Source: an uncultured Eubacterium sp.
Lineage (GTDB): Bacteria > Bacillota > Clostridia > Lachnospirales > Lachnospiraceae
Reading direction: 5' to 3'
Assembly: GCA_947573465.1 (NCBI GenBank)
Contig: CANPET010000151.1
Span: 1-5,078 of the forward strand
Length of the DNA: 5,078 nt
Shown: piece by piece, positions 1 through 5,024 of the stretch
How the letters are laid out: the number at the start of each line of letters is the position of its first letter
Numbering within the stretch: the stretch's first letter is position 1
The notes under the pieces: generated by a model
Database searches by the model: none
What the model was told of the DNA's origin: nothing
The model's input: only the letters and a program-made list of their open reading frames with translations
Program-made: the position numbers and the translations under genes

Positions 1-3
1 TTA

Positions 4-9
4 TATAAT
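4..9 (+). promoter_or_regulatory. Possible -10 box of the tsaE operon promoter
   Basis: A perfect TATAAT lies about 50 bases before tsaE. The matching -35 element would fall outside the window, so only half of the promoter can be seen. Transcription would start near base 16 and give a leader of roughly 45 bases. No terminator or upstream coding sequence is visible in bases 1-60. In AT-rich DNA a TATAAT can occur by chance, so support is moderate. Confidence 0.4.
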
Positions 10-60
10 GGAAATGTCAGGAAAATTTTTTGAGTATATAAAGAGGCTCGTGGAGGCAAT

Positions 61-525
61 ATGATTTTTGAAACAATGTCAGAAAAAGAGACATTTGAAT
101 TAGGCAGGAAACTAGGAAAAGATGCAATGCCCGGACAGATTTTTTGCTTAGATGGAGACTTGGGGGTAGGTAAGACTGTTTTTACACAAGGGTTTGCAGA
201 AGGCTTAAGCATTGAGGAAAGTGTCAACAGCCCTACATTTACGATTGTACAAGTCTATGACGAAGGGCGTATTCCTTTATATCATTTTGATGTATATAGA
301 ATCGGAGATCCGGAGGAGATGTACGAGATAGGATATGAAGAATACTTTTTTGGTGAAGGGGTTTGTCTGATTGAATGGTCCAAGTTAATAGATGAACTGA
401 TTCCGGAAGAGGCAGTTAAAGTGACTATAGAAAAAGATTTGGAAAAAGGATTGGATTATCGCAGGATTTCACTTGATGGATATGAAAATATGAATTGTAA
501 AGATATTACAGGAGAAAGTATATGA
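61..525 (+). CDS. tsaE: tRNA threonylcarbamoyladenosine biosynthesis ATPase TsaE
   Basis: TsaE is the small cytoplasmic P-loop ATPase that drives the TsaB-TsaD complex through catalytic cycles of t6A37 formation on ANN-decoding tRNAs. The 154-residue product has the usual family length. The Walker A loop GDLGVGKT is at residues 32-39. The family's N-S-P-T-F segment is at 56-60, HFDVYR is at 75-80, and the conserved E105-W106 follows the strand LIEW. The ATG has GGAGG (52-56) four bases upstream. The stop overlaps the tsaB start by four bases (ATGA), so the two are translationally coupled, as expected for complex partners. The roughly 25 residues at the C-terminus are less conserved. Nothing is missing or broken. 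Alternative P-loop families lack the T-F and HFDVYR signatures, so the call is firm. Confidence 0.97.
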   Translation: MIFETMSEKETFELGRKLGKDAMPGQIFCLDGDLGVGKTVFTQGFAEGLSIEESVNSPTFTIVQVYDEGRIPLYHFDVYRIGDPEEMYEIGYEEYFFGEGVCLIEWSKLIDELIPEEAVKVTIEKDLEKGLDYRRISLDGYENMNCKDITGESI

Positions 526-1235
526 GAATATTAGCAATTGACAGTTCATCAATGGTTGCAACAGTGGCAGTTACAACAGATGGGGTATTAAATGGGGAAT
601 ATACAATTAATCACAAAAAGACACATTCACAAACTTTGCTGCCGATGATTGATGAGATACGTAAAACAATTGAATTAGATATGGAAAGTATTGATGCTAT
701 TGCAATTTCCGGAGGACCTGGTTCATATACAGGGCTTCGAATTGGCAGTGCAACAGCTAAGGGATTTGGACTTGCATTAGATAAACCAATTATTAATGTT
801 CCGACTATGGATGCAATGGCATACAATATGTTTTCTTCTCAGTATATTATCTGTCCAATGATGGATGCCAGAAGAGGACAAGTGTATACCGGAATTTATC
901 GCTTTGATGGTACGAACATGATAACAATTAAAGAACAGTGTATTCTCTTGATTGATGAACTGATATATGAATTAGATAAAATAGGTATGCCGGTTATGTT
1001 TCTTGGAGATGGTGTTGATACACAGAAAGAGACCATAGAAACAAAGATGAGTTCAGAACATTATTATGCACCGGCATCGATGAATAGAAATAGAGCTTCT
1101 AGTGTGGCAGCGTTGGCTGAGATTTATTACAAAGATGGAAAATATGAAAGTGCAGGTGCACATAAGCCGGAGTACTTGAGATTGTCGCAGGCAGAAAGAG
1201 AGCTAAAAGAAAAAATGGCACAAAGCACTCATTAA
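522..1235 (+). CDS. tsaB: t6A complex subunit TsaB (inactive ASKHA-fold partner of TsaD)
   Basis: TsaB is the non-catalytic paralogue of TsaD. It forms the TsaB-TsaD heterodimer and provides the docking platform for TsaE in t6A synthesis. The 237-residue protein starts with the ASKHA-type ILAIDSSS strand (residues 3-10). It has HSQTLLP at 35-41, the diagnostic GPGSYTGLRIG loop at 66-75 and DARRGQVY at 115-122. Near the C-terminus is the family's P-x-Y-L-R motif (about 216-220). It lacks the paired metal-binding histidines of TsaD, as expected for TsaB. Its ATG overlaps the tsaE stop, and GGAG at 511-514 gives a seven-base spacing. The length is close to that of other Firmicute TsaB proteins. 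The older name YeaZ and the annotation 'glycoprotease-like' refer to the same family. Confidence 0.96.
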   Translation: MRILAIDSSSMVATVAVTTDGVLNGEYTINHKKTHSQTLLPMIDEIRKTIELDMESIDAIAISGGPGSYTGLRIGSATAKGFGLALDKPIINVPTMDAMAYNMFSSQYIICPMMDARRGQVYTGIYRFDGTNMITIKEQCILLIDELIYELDKIGMPVMFLGDGVDTQKETIETKMSSEHYYAPASMNRNRASSVAALAEIYYKDGKYESAGAHKPEYLRLSQAERELKEKMAQSTH

Positions 1236-1261
1236 GTGTGTTGCAAAAGGTTTATAGACAT

Positions 1262-1268
1262 AGGAAGG
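1262..1268 (+). promoter_or_regulatory. Ribosome binding site fixing the rimI start at 1278
   Basis: AGGAAGG stands nine bases before the ATG at 1278. A GTG in the same frame at 1236 directly abuts the tsaB stop, but it has no purine-rich site at a usable distance. It would also add 14 residues not expected in RimI. The downstream ATG is therefore chosen. Confidence 0.7.
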
Positions 1269-1277
1269 TTGAAAAAT

Positions 1278-1718
1278 ATGATACAGATAAGGGAAATGAC
1301 ATCGGCGGATTTGGAACAGGTATGTGAGTTGGAGAAAAATATTTTTTCAACTCCGTGGTCAAGAGAGTCGTTTGAGAGTTCAATGAAAGAAAAAGATACT
1401 TTATTTATTGTGGCAGAAACGGAAGAAGAAATATCAGGGTACCTGGGAATATATTTTCTGGGAGAAGAGGCAGATATTTCTAATGTTGCTGTAGCAAAAG
1501 ATTACAGAAGACAGCATATTGCACAGCATTTGCTGGAGTGTGTACTCATTCAGGCGAAGAAGAGGGGCGTTAAGACGGTAACATTAGAGGTGCGTGAGAC
1601 GAATAAGGCGGCAATTGGTTTATATGAAAGTATGGGATTTTATGAGGCGGGAGTCAGAAAAGATTATTATAAGGCGCCAACAGAAGACGCATTAATTATG
1701 TGGAAACAAAATCTATAA
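1278..1718 (+). CDS. rimI: RimI-type GNAT N-acetyltransferase
   Basis: RimI is a cytoplasmic GNAT enzyme that uses acetyl-CoA to acetylate protein N-termini. In E. coli the known substrate is ribosomal protein S18; the substrate in this organism is not known. The 146-residue product covers a whole single GNAT domain: the TPWS segment (25-28), strand beta4 with SNVAV (68-72), the acetyl-CoA pyrophosphate loop after R77-R78, E-V-R-x-x-N (104-109), LYxxxGF (115-121) and EDALIM (136-141). E104 and Y116 align with the proposed catalytic base and acid of E. coli RimI. One oddity is H80, which sits where the (Q/R)-x-x-G-x-(G/A) loop normally has Gly. The gene lies 42 bases after tsaB, the usual placement of rimI among t6A genes in Firmicutes. 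It could act on another protein, but the family call is firm. Confidence 0.9.
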   Translation: MIQIREMTSADLEQVCELEKNIFSTPWSRESFESSMKEKDTLFIVAETEEEISGYLGIYFLGEEADISNVAVAKDYRRQHIAQHLLECVLIQAKKRGVKTVTLEVRETNKAAIGLYESMGFYEAGVRKDYYKAPTEDALIMWKQNL

Positions 1719-1863
1719 AGGGAATTACTTTCCACTATTATTTTTTTCTGTAAAAATGTAAAATGATTTATATCTGATTTCGAAGAAATTGATAACGGAT
1801 TTCTGTATATTATGTAAAGTGCAAAAAGGAATGAGTGAGAAACATTTGCATTAGGAGGAAAGT
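1719..1863 (+). other. Intergenic gap with weak hairpins and a possible promoter
   Basis: This 145-base AT-rich gap is the largest break between protein genes in the window and probably divides the cluster into two transcription units. Just after rimI, GGGAA (1720-1724) can pair with TTTCC (1729-1733). A run of seven T follows at 1741-1747, but it is seven bases away from the stem, so this is at best a poor terminator. TTGATA (1789-1794) followed 16 bases later by TATGTA (1811-1816) is a weak promoter candidate. TATTAT (1808-1813) is a better -10 box but lacks a well-spaced -35. A good ribosome binding site, AGGAGG at 1853-1858, serves the next gene. Confidence 0.35.
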
Positions 1864-2103
1864 ATGAGAGTATATAAGGATGAACGCTTAACAGAGCTAT
1901 ATTGTAATAAGTGTGGAAAACAAATTAAGATTGAAAATGAAGTAATAAGAGAGGGCAATTTTTCTGTAGACTATCGGTGGGATTATTTTTCAGGTAAAGA
2001 TGGAAGAAGACATAAATTTGATTTATGCGAGTCTTGCTATGATGAAATCATAAAAAGTTTTGAATATCCTGTTGAGAAAGCAGATTATAATGAATTCGTT
2101 TAA
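1864..2103 (+). CDS. Small zinc-ribbon protein of unknown function
   Basis: I do not recognise a named family. The 79-residue product carries two CxxC pairs, C14-x-x-C17 (followed by G-K) and C55-x-x-C58, 37 residues apart. This spacing fits one zinc ribbon that brings the two knuckles together to hold a single zinc ion. The segment between them is rich in aromatic and charged residues (Y37, W39, Y41, F42), and H50 stands shortly before the second knuckle. There is no signal peptide or membrane segment, so it should be cytoplasmic. AGGAGG (1853-1858) gives a five-base spacing to the ATG. The gene is 21 bases upstream of the RNase Z-like gene, so the two are probably co-transcribed. Small ribbons of this kind may bind nucleic acid or protein, but nothing here shows which. 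A tRNA-related role is inferred only from the neighbours. Confidence 0.85.
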   Translation: MRVYKDERLTELYCNKCGKQIKIENEVIREGNFSVDYRWDYFSGKDGRRHKFDLCESCYDEIIKSFEYPVEKADYNEFV

Positions 2104-2124
2104 GTTGCCCGCCAGGAGGCAGGA

Positions 2125-3033
2125 ATGTTAGATGTTTGTTTATTAGGTACAGGAGGGATGATGCCTCTTCCAAGAAGATGGCTCACATCTTTGATGTGTC
2201 GATATAACGGAAGTAATATATTAATCGATTGTGGAGAAGGAACTCAGGTTGCGATTAAGCAGAAAGGCTGGACCTTTAAGCCGATTGATGTCATTTGTAT
2301 TACACATTACCATGCAGATCATATTAGTGGTTTGCCTGGGTTATTGTTAACCATGGGAAATGCAGAGAGAACAGAGCCACTTACCATGATTGGACCAAAG
2401 GGGCTAGAACGTGTGGTGAATTCTTTAAGAACGATTGCACCGGAACTTCCTTTTGAAATTCATTTTATTGAATTAAATGATAATGCACAGACGATTCAAT
2501 TTGAGGAATATAGAATTAATGCATTTAAGGTAAAACATAACGTTACCTGTTATGGATATTCTATTGAGATAGACAGAAGCGGAAAGTTTGATGCAGAGAA
2601 AGCAAAGAAATTAGATATTCCTATTAATAAGTGGAGTGTTCTGCAAAAAGGCGAAACTGTGGAATGGGAGGGCAATCTTTATACTCCTGATATGGTTATG
2701 GGTGCACCACGAAAGGGATTAAAGGTAACATACTCTACAGATACCAGACCTGTGGACTCTATTGTTACCGCGGCAGCAGGGGCAGACTTATTTATTTGTG
2801 AGGGAATGTATGGTGAACCTGATAAAGAAGCTAAGGCGATAGAACATAAACATATGACATTCAAAGAGGCTGCTACGATTGCAAAGACAGCGGCACCAAA
2901 AGAAATGTGGCTGACTCATTATAGTCCGTCATTGGTGAAACCGTGGCTTTATATGGATGAGGTGACGGAGATTTTTCCGAATGCAAAGGCAGGGAAAGAT
3001 GGAATGTCAGTAGATTTACGGTTCGAGGATTAA
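2125..3033 (+). CDS. Ribonuclease Z-family MBL-fold metallohydrolase
   Basis: RNase Z (rnz/ElaC) is a cytoplasmic zinc endonuclease that cuts tRNA precursors after the discriminator base, mainly where CCA is not encoded. This 302-residue product has the short-form length. It shows the N-terminal LGTGG strand (7-11), DCGEGTQ (35-41), the metal motif H61-x-H63-x-D65-H66 followed by GLPGLL, and H138 in KVKH. It also has D206 in TDTRP, H243 in the H-x-T-x-x-E-A-A segment and H265 in LTHYS. All metal ligands and the proposed base D65 are therefore present. The exosite region (about 153-200) is recognisable from KKL-D-I-P, QKGETVEW and PRKGLKV, but it lacks the usual PPGP motif. The S-G-D-T segment reads S-T-D-T. 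It may be a true RNase Z or a related hydrolase with a changed substrate, so I leave the symbol blank. AGGAGG is at 2114-2119. The tsaD start follows 14 bases after its stop. Confidence 0.88.
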   Translation: MLDVCLLGTGGMMPLPRRWLTSLMCRYNGSNILIDCGEGTQVAIKQKGWTFKPIDVICITHYHADHISGLPGLLLTMGNAERTEPLTMIGPKGLERVVNSLRTIAPELPFEIHFIELNDNAQTIQFEEYRINAFKVKHNVTCYGYSIEIDRSGKFDAEKAKKLDIPINKWSVLQKGETVEWEGNLYTPDMVMGAPRKGLKVTYSTDTRPVDSIVTAAAGADLFICEGMYGEPDKEAKAIEHKHMTFKEAATIAKTAAPKEMWLTHYSPSLVKPWLYMDEVTEIFPNAKAGKDGMSVDLRFED

Positions 3034-3036
3034 GTA

Positions 3037-3040
3037 GAGG
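3037..3040 (+). promoter_or_regulatory. Ribosome binding site supporting the TTG start of tsaD
   Basis: GAGG (within AGAGGTG) lies seven bases before TTG at 3048. No in-frame ATG or GTG exists between the upstream stop and the conserved LAIESSCDET motif, so TTG is the only reasonable start. Confidence 0.7.
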
Positions 3041-3047
3041 TGTTATT

Positions 3048-4067
3048 TTGAAAGAGATAAAAATATTAGCGATAGAAAGTTCCTGTGATGAGACGGCAGC
3101 TGCAGTTGTTGTAAATGGTAGAGAGGTATTGTCCAATGTGATATCTTCCCAGATTGATTTACATACACTGTATGGAGGAGTTGTACCTGAAATTGCTTCA
3201 AGAAAGCATATTGAAAATATAAATCATGTGATTGAGAAAGCATTATCTGATGCAGAAGTTACTTTAGATGATATTGATGCAGTAGGTGTGACTTATGGAC
3301 CGGGTTTGGTGGGAGCGCTCTTAGTAGGCGTGGCAGAAGCAAAAGCAATCTGTTTTGCGAAAAATATTCCACTGGTAGGAGTACATCATATCGAAGGACA
3401 TATTTGTGCAAATTATGTAGAAAATAAAGAACTTGAGCCGCCATTTGTATGCCTTGTTGTTTCGGGAGGGCATACACATCTTGTAGTGGTTGAAGATTAT
3501 GGCAAGTATAGAATTTTGGGAAAAACCAGAGATGACGCAGCAGGAGAAGCGTTTGATAAAGTAGCAAGAGCGATAGGTTTAGGATATCCGGGTGGACCGA
3601 AGATTGATAAGGTGTCTAAGGAAGGAAATCCTCATGCCTATGAATTCCCGAGAGCAAAAATTACAGACAGTATCTATGATTTTAGTTTTAGTGGATTAAA
3701 GTCTGCAGTGTTAAATCAACTGAATGTTTCCCAGATGAAAGGCGAAGAAATAAATCCTGCGGATATTGCGGCATCATTTCAGAACTCTGTTGTAGATACA
3801 CTGCTTACCAGAGCGATGCTTGCCATGGAAGAAACAGGAATGAAAAAACTGGCAATTGCGGGAGGAGTGGCTTCTAATACAGCTATTCGAAAAGCATTTC
3901 ACGACGAATGCAAAAAAAGAGGGATTGAATTTTATCATCCGTCTCCTGTTTTATGTACAGATAATGCAGTGATGATTGGTTCGGCAGCATATTATGAATA
4001 TATGAATGGTGTAAGACATGGATGGGATTTGAATGCCATTCCTAACTTGAAATTAGGTGAAAGATAG
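3048..4067 (+). CDS. tsaD: tRNA N6-adenosine threonylcarbamoyltransferase TsaD
   Basis: TsaD transfers the threonylcarbamoyl group from threonylcarbamoyl-AMP to A37 of ANN-decoding tRNAs, within the cytoplasmic TsaB-TsaD-TsaE assembly. The 339-residue protein begins with LAIESSCDETAAAVV (7-21). It has the phosphate-binding GPGLVGALLVG (84-94), the metal-binding H114-I-E-G-H118, SGGHTHLV (139-146) and DDAAGEAFDKVAR (162-174). It ends with YPGGPKID, FSFSGLKSA, GGVASN (272-277) and C-T-D305-N, where D305 is the third expected metal ligand. Every hallmark is present and the length is normal. Translation starts at TTG, which is weaker than ATG and may keep TsaD levels down. The coding sequence ends in two in-frame stops, TAG then TAA (4065-4070). 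Older names are Gcp and YgjD; the 'O-sialoglycoprotease' annotation of this family is obsolete. Confidence 0.97.
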   Translation: MKEIKILAIESSCDETAAAVVVNGREVLSNVISSQIDLHTLYGGVVPEIASRKHIENINHVIEKALSDAEVTLDDIDAVGVTYGPGLVGALLVGVAEAKAICFAKNIPLVGVHHIEGHICANYVENKELEPPFVCLVVSGGHTHLVVVEDYGKYRILGKTRDDAAGEAFDKVARAIGLGYPGGPKIDKVSKEGNPHAYEFPRAKITDSIYDFSFSGLKSAVLNQLNVSQMKGEEINPADIAASFQNSVVDTLLTRAMLAMEETGMKKLAIAGGVASNTAIRKAFHDECKKRGIEFYHPSPVLCTDNAVMIGSAAYYEYMNGVRHGWDLNAIPNLKLGER

Positions 4068-4085
4068 TAAAGTATTTGAATGAAT

Positions 4086-4089
4086 GGAG
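4086..4089 (+). promoter_or_regulatory. Ribosome binding site fixing the ispD start at 4096
   Basis: GGAG lies six bases before ATG at 4096. An in-frame ATG at 4084 overlaps this site (ATGGAG) and has no purine-rich sequence of its own at a useful distance. Starting at 4096 gives MRKVTAIVLAAG, the usual N-terminus for IspD. Confidence 0.65.
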
Positions 4090-4095
4090 TACGAT

Positions 4096-4776
4096 ATGAG
4101 AAAAGTGACAGCGATAGTATTGGCTGCAGGTAGTGGCAGCCGTATGAAGAGCAGTACAAAAAAACAGTTCATGGAACTAAAGGGGAAACCAATTTTGTGG
4201 TATTCCCTTTTTGCATTTGAAGAATATGGAGTAGATCAAATTATTTTGGTCACGGGGAAAGAAGATATTGAATATTGTAAAAAAGAAATTATTGAACGAT
4301 ATGGATTTGAGAAAGTAACAGATATTGTGGCCGGTGGAAGAGAACGTTATGAGTCGGTATACAATGGACTGGAGAAAGTTAAGGGAGATATCGTATTAAT
4401 ACATGATGGGGCAAGACCGTTAATCTCGCAGAGCATCATAGAGCGGTGTATAGAAGGTGCAATAAAGGATGGCGCATGTGTTGCCGGGATGCCGGTAAAA
4501 GATACCATCAAAATTATTAATGATGATAAGATAGTAATTGATACCCCGAATAGGAATTATTTGTGGATTACACAGACTCCTCAGAGTTTTATGTATGAAT
4601 TGGTAAAAACTGCATATGATAAAATGCAGAAAAGTGATTTTGACAATATTACTGATGACGCTATGGTGGTTGAGCAGTTTACAAACCATAAAGTAAAGTT
4701 TGTGGAGGGAAATTATTCTAATATTAAGATAACAACCCCGGAAGATATTTTGGTTGCAGAATCACTTTTAAAATAA
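4096..4776 (+). CDS. ispD: 2-C-methyl-D-erythritol 4-phosphate cytidylyltransferase IspD
   Basis: IspD couples MEP with CTP to give CDP-methylerythritol and pyrophosphate, the third step of the MEP (non-mevalonate) isoprenoid pathway, in the cytoplasm. The 226-residue product has the CTP-binding loop LAAGSGSRM (9-17) with R16 and K23 in place of the E. coli catalytic R20 and K27. It has GGRERYESVYNGL (80-92), HDGARP (103-108) and PVKDTIK (133-139). R153 stands before the QTPQSF segment (160-165), TDDA is at 186-189 and GNYSNIKITTPED at 205-217, with K211 matching E. coli K213. Length and motifs are normal. It follows tsaD by 28 bases and is probably the last gene of that transcript. No clear terminator follows. 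The TarI branch of the family is a possible confusion, since it uses ribitol-phosphate, but nothing in the neighbourhood suggests teichoic acid synthesis. Confidence 0.9.
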   Translation: MRKVTAIVLAAGSGSRMKSSTKKQFMELKGKPILWYSLFAFEEYGVDQIILVTGKEDIEYCKKEIIERYGFEKVTDIVAGGRERYESVYNGLEKVKGDIVLIHDGARPLISQSIIERCIEGAIKDGACVAGMPVKDTIKIINDDKIVIDTPNRNYLWITQTPQSFMYELVKTAYDKMQKSDFDNITDDAMVVEQFTNHKVKFVEGNYSNIKITTPEDILVAESLLK

Positions 4777-4810
4777 TTAAATAAAAAAAGTAGAAATTTA
4801 AAAAATGTTG

Positions 4811-4839
4811 TTGACAGTGAAAAAAAATAGTGATAATAT
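4811..4839 (+). promoter_or_regulatory. Promoter of tRNA-Ser(UGA)
   Basis: A perfect -35 box TTGACA (4811-4816) is followed by an A-rich spacer. TAATAT (4834-4839) then gives a 17-base spacing and has an upstream TG (4831-4832), an extended -10. The alternative -10 GATAAT (4832-4837) matches consensus better but leaves only 15 bases of spacer. Transcription should begin near base 4846, about 23 bases before the tRNA. Confidence 0.75.
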
Positions 4840-4845
4840 AGTCAA

Positions 4846-4865
4846 GCACGTCACAAAAGACGTGT
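4846..4865 (+). other. Hairpin at the predicted 5' end of the tRNA-Ser precursor
   Basis: CACGTC (4847-4852) pairs perfectly with GACGTG (4859-4864) around the loop ACAAAA, and a G-U closes the base. No T-run follows, so it is not an intrinsic terminator. It fills nearly the whole leader between the predicted start of transcription and the mature tRNA, leaving only a few unpaired bases before the RNase P cleavage point. Confidence 0.55.
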
Positions 4866-4868
4866 TAC

Positions 4869-4953
4869 GGAGAGGTGTCCGAGTGGTTTATGGTGCCGGT
4901 CTTGAAAACCGGTGTGGTTAGTCCCACCGTGGGTTCGAATCCCACCTTCTCCG
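4869..4953 (+). tRNA. tRNA-Ser(UGA)
   Basis: The 85-base cloverleaf is complete. The acceptor stem GGAGAGG (4869-4875) pairs with CTTCTCC (4946-4952) with one G-U, and the discriminator is G4953, typical of serine. The anticodon stem CCGGT/ACCGG surrounds the loop CTTGAAA, giving anticodon TGA (4903-4905). The long variable arm GTGG-TTAGTC-CCAC (4914-4927) is the class II mark of serine tRNAs. The T arm is GTGGG-TTCGAAT-CCCAC (4929-4945). CCA is not encoded: the base after the discriminator is C, followed by TTATA, so the 3' end needs trimming and CCA addition. The D stem is short, with a U10-U25 mismatch and G13-U22. The tRNA reads UCA and probably other UCN codons. A36-A37-A38 is the sequence recognised by the isopentenyl transferase MiaA. 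Confidence 0.97.
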
Positions 4954-4975
4954 CTTATATATTGTTTATTCTTGG

Positions 4976-5003
4976 TTGAATAATAATATATATTTTTTAT
5001 AAG
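4976..5003 (+). promoter_or_regulatory. Possible separate promoter for the second serine tRNA
   Basis: TTGAAT (4976-4981) and TATAAG (4998-5003) are spaced by 16 bases and would start transcription about 15 bases before the next tRNA. The 71-base gap between the two tRNAs is very AT-rich. It also contains a weak stem, TTATTC (4966-4971) with GAATAA (4978-4983), and no convincing terminator. Read-through from the first tRNA is therefore equally possible. Confidence 0.35.
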
Positions 5004-5024
5004 TAAAAAAGAAGTCAACTACTT

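Noticed and set aside
611..826. Minus-strand open frame opposite tsaB
   Set aside because: It lies wholly within a well-conserved gene on the other strand and has no recognisable motif or ribosome binding site of its own. Similar antisense frames at 2679-2864, 2873-3136, 3043-3243, 3259-3567 and 4420-4689 were rejected for the same reason.
1236..1277. Extended rimI start at GTG 1236
   Set aside because: The GTG follows the tsaB stop directly with no ribosome binding site, and the 14 added residues do not resemble RimI. ATG 1278 has AGGAAGG at a good distance.
1720..1747. Intrinsic terminator after rimI
   Set aside because: The stem is only five pairs including a G-U, and the T-run is seven bases away from it. 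I describe it within the intergenic entry but do not call it a terminator.
4041..4057. CCTAA/TTAGG inverted repeat
   Set aside because: It is a short five-base stem inside the tsaD coding sequence with no T-run, as expected by chance.
4084..4095. Extended ispD start at ATG 4084
   Set aside because: It lacks its own ribosome binding site and overlaps the GGAG that serves ATG 4096.
4764..4791. ACTTTT/AAAAGT pairing around the ispD stop as a terminator
   Set aside because: It is an AT-only stem apart from one pair, with a long loop and no following T-run. It would not stop RNA polymerase reliably.
4810..5019. GTTGAC (4810-4815) and GTCAAC (5014-5019) as inverted repeats flanking tRNA-Ser(UGA)
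   Set aside because: Six-base matches are easily found by chance over this distance. The first is simply the -35 box, and there is no sign of a mobile element or attachment site.
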